Positions 12,228-22,724 of a stretch of DNA of 64,000 bases are shown in pieces (position 1 is the first letter of the stretch; each line of letters begins with the position of its first letter). The notes beneath the pieces are model-generated. The model was not told where the DNA came from. It was given only the letters and a program-made list of their open reading frames with translations, and ran no database searches. The translations under genes were made by a program, and so were the position numbers. The DNA comes from Neoceratodus forsteri (Eukaryota; Chordata; Ceratodontiformes; Ceratodontidae): assembly GCA_016271365.2 (NCBI GenBank), contig CM028131.1, forward strand, positions 168,334,501 to 168,398,500. The letters run 5' to 3'.

Positions 12228-12560
12228 ATCTGTGTGGCAATTTCTGTATCACCCCCCCAAAACTGACAGCTCCAGTATATATAAACTAATGCCTCTCTGC
12301 AGCAATTTCTGTACCGCACCACCCAAAACCGGCTGCTTTGATATGTATAAACTGATGCTGCTGTGTGTATCACCACACCACCAAAATACAGACAGCTCTG
12401 GTATGTATAAATTGATGCCACTGTGTGACAGGTCCTATATCACCCCCTGCCCCCAAAGAATGGCAGCTCCAGTAAGTTATAAAGTGATGCCACTGTGCAG
12501 CAATTCCTGCATCACCTAATCCCCCCCCAAAAAAAGACTGCTGTGTGTTCAATTCCTGTA
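12228..12560. repeat. ~63-bp minisatellite, right part
   Basis: About five degenerate units follow one another. Each has a TATGTATAAACTGATG-like piece, a CACTGTGCAGCAATT-like piece and a C-run followed by A residues. The array continues the one at 6838-7945. Near 7930 the left flank reads ACCAGTTCTTCT, and near 12222 the right flank reads ACTAGTTATCTG, a possible imperfect duplication made by the CR1 insertion. Confidence 0.75.
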
Positions 12561-13140
12561 TCACACACCCCCCTCCCCAGTATGCAGAGTATGGTACTGC
12601 AGGAGCTGGAGTTACCGAGATGACCAGCAGTGTGCTGTGGAAACCAATGAAGTTCAGTGAAGTCAGACACAGGAGTCTAGTACATGGGGCAGAAGGAGTA
12701 TCTTGAGGCTGTAGAAGGAAACAGAACACTTGAGATTGAAGGTTACCAGGGGTGCACCAGAAGAAGGAGTCACAGTTCTTAATGACATTGAATTAACCTG
12801 TAACAGTTGCAGCATTACATGCAGAGTTAGTCTCCATTGCTGTGAATACAGATCAGATCTTATACAAGAATTGACATAAAGTACCAAATGAGAGAGAAGA
12901 GCACTGTGAAAACTTACACGCTTTTGCCACAGACTGCAGTAGGACTACACTGTTGAGTGGGGCAGGCTGCCTATAAAGCCTGTATAACATTTTAAGGGAC
13001 ATTTCTAGACTGGGACCTTGTTACCAAATTTCAAGTGACTTTCATACTAAAACTTTCTATTTGGGCTCTGAAGCAGAGTGTTTTTACTTAGTGCACATGA
13101 GACCAGTGTAGTCCTTAGTAGTACAGTTCTTAATGGAATG
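12560..13140. other. No recognisable gene or element
   Basis: Unassigned sequence with short frames only. It may be part of the L1-type LINE that becomes recognisable after 13660, but I see no motif. Confidence 0.4.
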
Positions 13141-13144
13141 CCTA

Positions 13145-13648
13145 TGACAGATTAAACACCACCTCTTCTCCCTCTACTATTAATTTGTCTCCCTCCTCCT
13201 CCCTTTATCAATGCTCCCACCTTCTCTCTGCACTCACCCCATTCCCCTCCTTCCACCTTCCCCTCCCTTCATCTCTCTATCCCCATCTCCTCCTTTGCAA
13301 CTCCTCTCCTTTCCCCTCCTCCTCCTGTGCAACTCTTCTCTTCCCCCCTTTTGTTTCTCCTGTCCCCCCAAGTTATACCCCATTACTTTCTCTCTTAGAT
13401 TTTGACAAGGCCTCCCAGGCTGCCCACTCCTCTAGCCCTCTTTACTGCTATATTGAGTAACATTCAGTGCTATTTTGATTGCTTTCGATGTATTATTAGT
13501 TGTTTTAAAGTATATTCTTGATGTCCGCTATTTAGTTATCAATTGTTTACCTTGTTTTGTTTTGTACTACTGATGTGGAACCTTGTAAATGAGTTGTATT
13601 GCTCAAAGGTGCTGTAATCCAAGACTCAATAAATAAAATAAATAAATA
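13145..13648 (+). mobile_element. L2-like LINE 3' end with CT-rich segment
   Basis: A strongly pyrimidine-rich block (13160-13385) is followed by GATGTGGAACCTTG, a weak stem-loop (GAG at 13591-13593, GCTC at 13601-13604), AGACTCAATAAATAAA and a repeated ATAA tail ending near 13648. It is the clearest match to the minus-strand copy at 62268. It is non-coding. Confidence 0.65.
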
Positions 13649-14548
13649 CAAGATTAGTATTTTAGCTTCTTATTGATGACTCATGGAAAGCCAGTAAAGT
13701 TTTGTGTGGCTCGGGTACTGCCCTGCAGAAATTATTTTAAATCCAATTTTTAAAATGGACAAACTGATTAGCAGTTTCCTTTGTGAGGGAAAGGCCTCTA
13801 TATACAGTACGGCCAAACTGGGAGCCCATTGGGGAGCAGGGAAAGGTCTCAGCCCTGCTTCTTTGTTTACTACATCACCTTTAGAAGTGAACTGCTGCTG
13901 CACTGGATTTCTCTATCCCCTAGTGCTCCTGACACAGTGGTTGAAGATTGAAACAGATATTTTATGAGGGATGACCCTAACTGTACTTCTGTTCTCTCCA
14001 CCAGAGGAAGCAGTCTCACAAGAGACCCACCATGCCCCTCTCAGTCAAAGTATGGAAGAAAGTGAAGCAGTTGATGCACCCCTCTCCAACCCCTACTTCC
14101 CATATTCCATTGTGCAGAAACCCACAAATCTGAGTAGGGGGGAGGTGCATATACTCAAATGACTGGGAGACCAAAGGAATAACAAGAAAACAAGACCTAT
14201 ACCAGCCCTTGCACATCCATTCAGATTCATATGAAAACCTAAGGAGGAGATATGTCTTATCCCCAAGGGGGTTTGTGGAAGTATGTGAATATCCATAGTA
14301 TTGTAGACACTTAAGGAGACAGATATCTCCTTAAACCACCACTACCCAAAGCAGGTAATGATGTGGTGGCTCATATCAAGCAAAGGAATGGGCAGAGCAT
14401 ATTTATGAGACTATTGTTAACAGTCTCCCAGACCTGACAGATACATCTAGACAGATACTGAAGGGTGCTCTTAGCATCACTGTATCAGAGGGGAGGTTGA
14501 GTCACTTATTAATCCTGATTTAAATATCCTGCCCTAATGCCAGCAGTT

Positions 14549-16505
14549 TAGAATACTAACATACTAACATACTATTTGTCAGCAGATTAGGCCTTACGGT
14601 CTATCGAATCTGCTCGAACCTCAGATCCCTAGTTGGGTGCCGAGGCCCTCCCCTCCCTTGTGTTCCAGAAACCCCTATCATCCATCCCCACCCCCTGGGA
14701 CAGGCCATCATCTGATACATCCACTTTCTGTGTCTGTCCCACCCTCTCTTGAAACCCTCCACTGTGGATCTCTGAACCAGCTCACCAGGCAGTGCATTCC
14801 AAGGGTCCACCACCCTCTCAGTGAAAAACCTCCTCCTCTTTTCCCCCCTCACCCTTCCACCTTCCAACTTCAAACCATGCCCTCTGGTGATACCTCCCTG
14901 CTTTAGTCTAAAGATCCCCTCCATGTTTACCCTATTTATTCCCTTCAGGTACTTGAAGACCTCAGTCATGTCCCCCCTGTCTCTCCTCTCCTCCAATGAA
15001 AACAGGCAGAGCTCCTCAAGTCTGTCCTCATATGTCAAATCCCCTAGCCCTCGTATCGTCTTAGTTGCCCTCCTCTGTACCCTCTCCAGGAGCTGTATGT
15101 CCCTCTTCAAGTGTGGTCTCCAGTACTGTACACAGTACTCAAGGTGTGGTATAACCAGTCCATTGTACAGCGGCAGAATCACTTCCTTGCTCCTAGAGGT
15201 GATCCCCCTTATGATGCATCCCAACATCCTGTTTGCCTTGCTAGTCGCTCTCCAGCATTGCTCAGAGTTATTCATACATGCATCCACCATGACCCCTAGG
15301 TCTTTTTCCCTTATTGAGGCCTCCAGCGCCTCCTCCCAGGGTGTACCTGTGTTTAGGGTTTCCCACCCAAGATGCAACACCTTGCACATGGTGATATTGA
15401 AATTTAATTTCCATGTGTGAGCCCAGCTTCCAGGGTGTCCAGGTCCTTGCAGGCCAACCTCCCTCTTCTCCTCAACTACTGCTCCCATCTTGGAGTCATC
15501 AGCGAAGAGACTCATTTCACACCCTATACCCTCCCTGATATCCAATATGTATGCATTAAACAGGATCGGACCCAGGACCAAGCCCTGTGGTACCCCACTA
15601 CCAACCTCTCTAGGGTTCGAGAGCTCCCCACAGACCACTACTCTCTGGGTGCGTCCAGCTAGCCAGTTTTCAATCCATCTGACGATCAAAGGTCCTACTC
15701 CTAACCCCATCAGTTTCTCCACCAGACCATTGTGGGGGACAGAGTCAAACGCCTTGCTGAAGTCCAAGAATAATACATCCACAGGCTTTCCCCTGTCCAG
15801 TTCTGATGTTACCCATTCGTAGAACTCCACAAGATTGGTTTGACATGATCTACCTGGCACAAACCCATGTTGCCGACTATCCAGACCTCCCACCTCCTCC
15901 AAGTACACCCCCAATTGTTCCTGTAGTATACTCTCCATTAATTTTCCCACCACAGAGGTCAAACTGATGGGTCTATACTTACCTGGTACTTCCCTTGACT
16001 CCCCTTTATGGATTGGCACCACATGTGCCTCTCGCCAATCCCTAGGTACCCTCCCTGTCTCAAGTGACCTGTTGAAGAGCTCTGCCAGTGGTGCAGCCAG
16101 TATGTCCGCCAATTCCCATAGTACTCTCGGATGAATGCCATCTGGCCCAGGAGATTTGTCTTCCTTTAGGGCCTTGAGGGCTAACCACACCCTTTTGGTG
16201 GAGATAGCATCATCTTTCCCCTCCACCTTACTGGCCTTTTTATCCTTATCCAGATGTGACACCCCTGTGGTACCTCTCCCTTCCTCTTGCTCCATTTCTG
16301 TTGCTCCCTTGATCCCACTCACTGCCGCGTCTATCCCCATCATGCCTTGCTTTGTAGATATCTCATCCCCCTCCCTAGTGAACACAGAGGCAAAGTACTT
16401 GTTATATACCTCTGCCTGGTCCCTCGCCTCTTCCACCCACCCTCCTTCTGATTTCAATCTGCTGAGATGGCTCTTAGTTTTTCTCCACTCCCCAATGTAC
16501 CGGAA
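14549..16505 (-). mobile_element. CR1 LINE, 5'-truncated, relatively well preserved
   Basis: The element holds one long frame on the minus strand (see the CDS entry), followed by a short 3' end with three TATGTTAG-type tail units near 14549-14575. CR1 elements characteristically end in a short tandem tail rather than poly(A). The 5' limit is judged from where CR1 similarity (YIGEWRKTKSHLSRLK) gives way to L1-type sequence. It has inserted into an L1-type ORF2. I did not find a clear target duplication. Confidence 0.8.
14601..16457 (-). CDS. CR1 ORF2 fragment: reverse transcriptase, 618 codons open
   Basis: This is the reverse transcriptase that copies CR1 RNA at the insertion site. The frame lacks the N-terminal endonuclease, because the element is truncated near 16505; its apparent Met is only the first in frame. 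In order there is a linker; SPGPDGIHPRVLWELAD at about residues 97-113; GKYRPISLTSVVGKLMESIL at about 158-177; RQHGFVPGRSCQTNLV at about 193-208; LFLDFSKAFDSVPH at about 228-241; SGVPQGLVLGPILFN at about 286-300; and the catalytic FADDSK at about 315-320. The tail has [26 protein letters not shown] and FFTERVVDPWNALPGELV. An open frame this long argues for a younger copy than the other LINEs here, though a full autonomous element is not present. Confidence 0.88.
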   Translation of the reverse strand: MKSEGGWVEEARDQAEVYNKYFASVFTREGDEISTKQGMMGIDAAVSGIKGATEMEQEEGRGTTGVSHLDKDKKASKVEGKDDAISTKRVWLALKALKEDKSPGPDGIHPRVLWELADILAAPLAELFNRSLETGRVPRDWREAHVVPIHKGESREVPGKYRPISLTSVVGKLMESILQEQLGVYLEEVGGLDSRQHGFVPGRSCQTNLVEFYEWVTSELDRGKPVDVLFLDFSKAFDSVPHNGLVEKLMGLGVGPLIVRWIENWLAGRTQRVVVCGELSNPREVGSGVPQGLVLGPILFNAYILDIREGIGCEMSLFADDSKMGAVVEEKREVGLQGPGHPGSWAHTWKLNFNITMCKVLHLGWETLNTGTPWEEALEASIREKDLGVMVDACMNNSEQCWRATSKANRMLGCIIRGITSRSKEVILPLYNGLVIPHLEYCVQYWRPHLKRDIQLLERVQRRATKTIRGLGDLTYEDRLEELCLFSLEERRDRGDMTEVFKYLKGINRVNMEGIFRLKQGGITRGHGLKLEGGRVRGEKRRRFFTERVVDPWNALPGELVQRSTVEGFKRGWDRHRKWMYQMMACPRGWGWMIGVSGTQGRGGPRHPTRDLRFEQIR

Positions 16506-17274
16506 GAACAGTCCTGCATAATTGGTACCAGACTCAGTAAAACTGAAAAAAATTCAGCCTCATGTCTCATGACTGTGCTGGAGATGTCACTGCCCAGAAG
16601 CAGACCTAATACATGTATTATGGTCCTGCATGAAAATTGCCCAGTTCTGGCATGAAATTCACCATTGCTGCATAAATATTCTGCAGTTAGCATTTCCACC
16701 GAACTCTCTTCTGTACCCAATTGGAACCCCCCCCTCCTTCTGTAGTCATAGATAGACTGCAGCTTCAGTGGCTCCTAATGGTAAGCATAGCAGCCAAACA
16801 GTTGATCGTACGAAGCTGGAGGACAGAATCCAAACACTGGCTATTTTTAGCTGCAATGTTCCACTGTGCTGCTAAAACCATGGCTACCTACCCGGAGGTG
16901 TTGGCCCCTTCCAGCAATCTCAATACATGCTATCAAATCCAGAACAGAATGTACAAATCAAAGATCTTCTCTCATAATGGCACAGTAGAACCCTACTTGA
17001 AGTTGAACCCAGGGCAGTATTGCCCCCTATCACACTCAGACGGTTATGGTCTGCTTGGGAAATACAACCAGTTTGTCTCTGTATTTGTACTTTCCCTATA
17101 ATACTTGTAATTCTATACTCATAATTTTCATACGTGTACTCCTGTTAATTGCATACCATACTGTTTGTGATGCTGTTAAAAATGTTGTATCATGTAATTG
17201 ATACATCAGCCTCTTCTAATGAAAAATGTATGGAAAGACTTAACTGCAAAAACAAAAATAAAATAACATTTTTA

Positions 17275-18575
17275 AACATGGATCCTTATCGGGGGCGGTA
17301 TCCCAGGGCAGATTGTATTTTTCAGCTGTGTTTTTATGGTGCCAAAGCTTCCCCACCCCACACCTCAAATAAGCAGATTTCTTCCAAACTATCCCTGCTT
17401 GTGCAGAAAACATTTAAAACTTCTGATAAATAAAAATAGATAGCCTTATTCACTTACTGCTGTCTAAGCTGGACTGCAACCTGCCTGAAACTGCTCTTAC
17501 TCTCCTTCAGTACTAATCACAATCACAGTGCCTCACCTCACCTCATCTCATTATTATTATAAAAGCTGCCTTTTTCATCAACATCTGGCCAACCCTAACT
17601 GCGAGCAGACAGAGTTTTTATCTTGGTAAGTCCCTTACCCCACCCCCCACCTGAGCAGAAGAGACGTACACTAGACAGCATTTTGCAAGAAGTGGTGACA
17701 GCCATGTGTGTATTTATAAACAGCCAACAACAAGTAGTAGCTTTGGGACACATCCGCAAGCTGCTGAGGGAATGACAGTTGAGAATAGAGGTGGGCAAGG
17801 TGGCTAAAATCTGCTCCATGAAGCAATTCACGGATTAAGGTGATACCGGGTCCACAGTGCCATGTGCCTGTTCTGACAGTGCACTGCACACATGCTGTTT
17901 AGCAGATTATTGCACTGCTCACTCCTGCTTTTCAACAAACAAACCACCATGACAGAAAGGAAACATTACTGAGGCACCAAAAATATTTCATGGTAAACAG
18001 ACATTATTAAGTAGGAATATAACAGGGCCGTCAGAAGCATGCTGCACTAACACTATGGACAGGTTCTGGTAGAGAGTAGCTAACTCCAAGAGTGCAAGAC
18101 AGACCCAGAAAGCCAGTACTCTATATGAATACATGCCAAGAAAAAATGTTCAATGCTAGTGCAAATTTATTGATGACAAAACAAGCCACACACAAATGAC
18201 CCCTGCACTTTAGTGCTTAGGCCTTCATTAGGGGGCACACTAATGAAAAGGCCTAACTGCTGAAGGGCAAGGATCATTAGTGTGCCTTGCTTTGCTATAA
18301 ATACATTTGCATTAGCAGTGCACATATTTTATTGGTATTTATTCATCTGGAATGATGGCTTTCTGGTTTTGTAAGTAGGAATATAATGAGGGCAATGACA
18401 CAACTTTTTTACTTTATTTCATTTCAGCTGTTTTTGGCCATGATTCTCACCATTTTTAGGAGGTAAACAAGGTTATGTAAAAGAAAGACGGAACACACAT
18501 TTAACATTATTATACACATAATGGTGCACAATGGCGGAGGACTAACAACAACAAAAATGGATAGTGACCTGTGTC
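17275..18575. other. No recognisable gene; one hairpin near 18220-18260
   Basis: Mostly unassigned. Around 18220-18258 the sequence TAGGCCTTCATTAG is followed, after GGGGCACA, by CTAATGAAAAGGCCTA, giving an imperfect hairpin. No coding or RNA-gene motif was found. Confidence 0.4.
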
Positions 18576-18583
18576 AGATGATC

Positions 18584-18808
18584 TAGAGGTATGCAAGAGA
18601 AATGCCAGAAGGAAGTAAGGAAGGCTGTGTGATGTATGTGTGCTGCCTGTGAATTCTCACTCCGCCTTAAAGCGAAGTAAGGTGGAGTGAGCAATGCAAA
18701 GTCATAATTACAATGTGAAGTGACGAATTGAGGGTTTAAAATGGGTACTTTGCATAGCCGAATGGTAACGTGAAGTGGCCACTTTGTGTTACTTCACTGC
18801 ATCTCTAG
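18584..18808. mobile_element. Probable hAT-type MITE related to the 42-kb hAT element
   Basis: The left end reads TAGAGGTATGCAAGA and the right end, reverse-complemented, reads TAGAGATGCAGTGAAG. The interior is made of ACTTCAC, ACTCCGCC and GCAATGCAAAG modules that also fill the sub-terminal parts of the hAT element at 42184-45536. The flanking 8 bp do not match (AGATGATC and GCTGAAAA), so the ends are either eroded or slightly misplaced. Confidence 0.5.
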
Positions 18809-19237
18809 CTGAAAATAGAGCTCCGTAGTCATCTGTTTAAATTCATAACATTGTGTCTTTTAAGTGTGTTCAAATAACCCCAAGTACTGCACGTTTCATT
18901 AGAGATTGCCAGGACCTAACGAAATCAGTGCCTGTCATTTCAATCAGACAAGTTTTGTCGTGGAACATATAGAAGTAAAAATTGCTTCAGGCAGTCCCAG
19001 GAGACATAACAAATGGTGACCACAGCTGTGCCATCCCTGATGGAGGCATCTCAGCCGAACAATATGACAGAAATCAAGTCTATGCTTAAAACATTTCTGC
19101 AAGATATTCCCCATCTCTGCAGCCCACTACGGGACCTTGGGCAAAGAGTGGAGGCAGCTGAATACCAGGTAGCAGAGTTAAATATAATGCAAATGAACAT
19201 GCAAGCTTCAATCTAGTCTGATATAATGGTACTTTAA

Positions 19238-19727
19238 TCACCTGGTAAAGGTGATTGCATGAGCATCACCTTACAGTATCTGGGTTGCGTCCATCTCATA
19301 GGCTGCAGATGCACATGACCAGATGTTGAAATCTGATCTGCCTAGGTCCTCTCCCTTACCACAGGTCTCCAGTTCAGTTTTTCCAAAGCTGTGTGATCTG
19401 TAGAGTTACTGTGGGAAGAAACATGATATGACATGAAGGGAGAAATGGTACACAGGAGTATAAGAGGAGTAAAGAGGAGTGAGGAGAGAAGAGGCATATG
19501 TCTGAATGTCCAGAATTAAATTTGAGTACTCCATAAGTAAAGGTACACTAAGCAAAGTAGTGTTTCCTATTAAATACACACTAAAAAGTCCAGCAGTATG
19601 ACGTGCTGAAAAATCCAAGAACTATGATAGTGGTGTTACATTTGCTGGATAGTCATCTGATTAGATTACCCAGGTGGGAACAGGGATGTTGTAAGGTGAT
19701 GCTCACGTAATCACCTTTACCAGGTGA
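19238..19727. repeat. Inverted arms within the DIRS 3' end
   Basis: Arm 1 at 19238-19276 begins TCACCTGGTAAAGGTGATT. Arm 2 at 19690-19727 is its reverse complement with few differences and ends AATCACCTTTACCAGGTGA. The arms are about 410 bp apart. This fits the complementary regions that DIRS elements use in replication, but that role is inferred. Confidence 0.75.
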
Positions 19728-19835
19728 GTAAACTGCCATTGCATTCTTCAACACCTTACAGCATCCCCCCATCCATTACCTCTGGGTCCTAAAAGGCAGT
19801 AAGAATTAGATTTGGGTGGGTAGATGACTTTCCAG

Positions 19836-20810
19836 CTAAGGTCCAGTATAACTAAGCAGTACCTTTTTAGCAAAATTTGCCTTACTGGAATTTGTTACAT
19901 TAAGTCTATAGTGCCTGGTGAAGTTGTGAATTGAGGACCAAGTTACTGCTCCACAAATGTCCTGTATGGAGGCCTCATTATGATCTGTCCAGGATGTTGT
20001 CACTGTTCTGGTAGAGTGGGCTTTGATGCCCTGTGATGGAGATAGTCCCTGTTGCCTGTATGCTTTGATGATGGTAAATTTAATCCAGCTGGCTAACACT
20101 GATGTAGCCACTGCCTGTCCTTTCCTGAGCCCACTGGGTAGTATGAATAGATTGTTGGCCTGTCTGAAGTCTCTTGTTCTGTTCAGATATGTGGTGACCA
20201 CTCTCTTCGTGTCCCAATGCTGTGCCTCTCTGCCTTGGTCTTGGTTTGGTTGAGTAATCCATGCGATCAACTCGATCGTTTGGGACATATGGAAGGGTGT
20301 AGCTACCTTTGGAATGAAAGCCAGGTTTGTCCTTAATGTTACCCCATCAGTGCGTGTAATCAGAAAGGTGGAATTACAGGAGAGTGCCCTGATTTCGCTT
20401 CTTCACCTTGCCAAGCAAACAGCCAGAAGAAATACTGTTTTAAAAGATACCCATTTAATGTCTGTGGTCTGCATTGGTTTGAAAGGTGCAATGGCTAATG
20501 CATCTAGTATAGTGTTCTGATCTCATGGTGGTAGTGTCTATTTGTGCTTGGGATGAATATTGCATACAGTCTTTAGGAATCTAAGCACATACAGGTGTGC
20601 TCCTGAAGAGTATCCTTCAACTAGACCTGTGCCTGCTCCAATTGCTGTGGCTTGTACTCCCAATAATGAGACAAAGGCCTTTATCAAGCCCTTGTTGTAG
20701 GAAGAGTAAGACATAAGCGATAGACATGGGTTGTTTCTCTACTCCATTATCGGAACACCATTTATCAAAGATGTACCAGTGTCTCTTGTAGATGGTGGTA
20801 GTGGACATGG
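19836..20810 (-). pseudogene. DIRS tyrosine recombinase
   Basis: This protein would insert the circular DIRS DNA into the genome. Read on the minus strand, the N-terminal part (20808-20617) gives YKRHWYIFDKWCSDNG, the core-binding-type start. After frame changes, the catalytic part at 20288-19836 is open. It shows GIKAHSTRTVTTSW, containing the HxxR pair of the tyrosine recombinase family, then WSSIHNFTRHYRL with the likely nucleophilic Tyr. The upstream catalytic Arg is less clear. The catalytic half is well preserved, but the gene is broken between the two parts. Confidence 0.8.
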
Positions 20811-20817
20811 GTCTAGA

Positions 20818-22690
20818 TTACAGCATAGTATCCACCACCTTTTGGCTGTAGCCTTTGTCTAACAGCCTCTGCCTCTTAGTAACCTGGCAGTGAGATGCAG
20901 GGGAAGTAGGTCCAGGTGGTTGATTGGACCTTGTGTCAACAGGTCTGGTCGAAATGGCAGTGTCCATGCAGTGTCTATCGACTAGAGCAGTGTACCAATG
21001 CCTTCTGGACCAATTCAGAGTCAACAGTACCACCGTGGATTCTGTCTGTTTGATTTTGTTCAGGACCTGTTGTATAAGAGGGATTGGGGGAATTATGTAT
21101 GGCCTTCTGAAGTGCCATTCCTGTGACAGGGCATCTACTCTGAGGGCTTCAGCTTCTTTGAATCCGGTGAAATATTTTGGTAGATGAGTATTTCTTGTGG
21201 ATGCCATGAGGTCCATTTCCAGTGGTCCCCACCTCTGGTTCAGCTGGTGGAATTTTTGAAGGTGTAGTGACCACTCTCCTGGTGCCATTTCCTGTCGACT
21301 GAGCCAGTCTGCTTTCACATTGAGTATGCCTGCTAGGTGTATGGTGCTGATGGATTTCAGGTGACCCTGTGCCCAGTCCATTAACCTCTTTGTTTCACAA
21401 AGCAGCCGTGCACGTCTAGTTCCTCCCTGATTTGATATGTAAGCCTCTGTTGCTTGGTTGTCCAAGCGTATAAGTGCTCTCTGGTGCTTTATGACTGTTT
21501 GGAAATTATGTAGTGTATGGTACACGGCCCTCATCTCCAGTAAATTGATATGCATTCTTGACTCTAAGGCTGATCATTTGCTCTGTGTCAACATGTGATC
21601 CAGTGTGGCCCCCCCCCAGCCCTTTAGGATCATGTCTGTTTCTATCACCACATCGTATTTGCTGTATTTGTAGGTCTGCTCCCCTGGTGACTTGCTTTTC
21701 TTGAACCACCATGCTAGCAATTTTTGGGTGGGGGGATCTAACTGAATTGATTTGGAAAGGTCATACTGCAGTCTGTGTCCTGCTTGTATAGCACGAGTCT
21801 GTAGCGGGCGCATGTTCCAGAGTGCCCAAGGGACTAGGCCGATGCAGGAGGCCATGGAGCTCAGCATATATAGAACTGCTTGCAGTGTGGGATTTGGAGT
21901 GTCCCTTAGAGCCCGAGCCTGCATTAAGCCTTTGTCCGTTCTCTTTTGTGATGGTCTCACTTTCCCTTCTGCCATGTCTATGGTGGCTTCTAGATGTTCT
22001 ATAGCTTGGCTGGGCATCAAGCTGCTCTTGTCCCAGTTGACTACCCAGCCATGTGACTGTAGCAAGTCCACTACCATTTAGGTGCAATGCTGTGCCATTA
22101 GTGGGGTTCTGGCCTGGATCAACAAGTCATTGAGGTATGGAATGATATGGACTCCTTGTTGCCTTAGCTTGGCGGCGAGGGTGACTGACATTTTGGTGAA
22201 CACACAGGGGGCTGATGCTAGACTGAAAGGGAGGGTCTGACATTGGTAGAGCTGACAGGATTTTGAATATCAGGAATTTGTAATGTGATGGTCTGATCGG
22301 AATGTGGAGATGAGCATCTTTCAAGTTGATGAAGGAGAGGTAGTCTCTTGGTTTTATGGACCGTAGGGTCAACTGTAGGGTCTCCATCTTGAATTTTTTT
22401 GTATTGCATTAAGCAGTTGACAAACTTTAGGTCTAAAATGGGTCTCATGTCTCCAGTCTTTTAGGGAACTTGGAAAAAGATTGAGTAGATGCCCTGATCC
22501 ACTTGGTCTGGCAGATCTGTCACTATCACTTTGTTGGACAACAGGTTGTGGAGTGGTCCTCACTGCCTGGATCTTCAGTGGGTGTTGAGAGACTGGAGAT
22601 ACCATGGTCCTGCTTGTGATGGTTTTTGTTGGAATTTTATGGAGTATCCCTGAGACACCACCATGACACATTTGTCTGATGTAGTTTCTC
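20818..22690 (-). pseudogene. DIRS reverse transcriptase and RNase H
   Basis: Read on the minus strand, the RT begins near 22480 with MRPILDLKFVN. It continues with FKMETLQLTLRSIKPRDYL and INLKDAHLHIPI near 22390-22300, the DIRS form of the LDLxDAYxHIP block. The catalytic box near 22150 reads YLNDLL, where an active enzyme has YLDD. RNase H follows at 21670-21280 with VIETDMILKGWGGA, INLLEMRAVYHTL, IRLDNQATEAYI and LNVKADWLSR. The frame from 21555 to 20818 is open for 245 codons. Stops and frameshifts separate the RT blocks, and the Asp to Asn change alone should inactivate it. Confidence 0.82.
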
Positions 22691-22724
22691 TCCAGATTTT
22701 GGAAAACTGTAGGAGCCTAGTACC

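Larger units (their letters stand above)
7945..12228 (-). pseudogene. CR1 LINE, antisense, split by another LINE
   Basis: A 5'-truncated CR1 ORF2 read from 12228 down to 7945. The order is the endonuclease end (12219-11953, with TREGAILDLVLSN and GTSDHLTVWF), a linker (11859-11659), reverse transcriptase (11371-10691, with NYRPVSLTSVIGK and LDFSKAF), then the thumb/C-terminal region (10645-10470, continued at 8545-8048, with QRRATKMVQGLHRKTYQE). The 3' end near 7945 reads, on the minus strand, as a piece ending in TATTTCTATGTTT. The RT active site reads FADN, not FADD. A separate LINE interrupts it between 8557 and 10458; joining the flanks restores a CR1 reading frame. It sits inside the minisatellite. 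Confidence 0.88.
13660..17270 (+). pseudogene. L1/Tx1-type LINE ORF2 3' part, split by CR1
   Basis: This is the region after the RT domain of an L1-type ORF2. At 13735-13880 it reads NPIFKMDKLISSFLCEGK, the L1 'FxxxDKLISxFLWxGK' block. Sequence continues to about 14545, where an antisense CR1 interrupts it. It resumes near 16506 with the C-terminal zinc-finger pattern CWRCHCPEADLIHVLWSC and IAQFWHEI at about 16570-16655, and SIAAKQLIVRSW at about 16785-16825. The AT-rich end to about 17270, with an AAAACAAAAATAAAATAAC stretch, is probably the 3' UTR. Stops and frameshifts throughout show an old copy. Confidence 0.75.

Noticed and set aside
13185..13460. Pro/Ser-rich frame, possible secreted protein
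   Set aside because: Pyrimidine-rich LINE 3' end; low complexity only.
14637..15822. Plus-strand open frames of up to 199 codons
   Set aside because: They are shadows of the antisense CR1 reverse transcriptase and show no motifs of their own.
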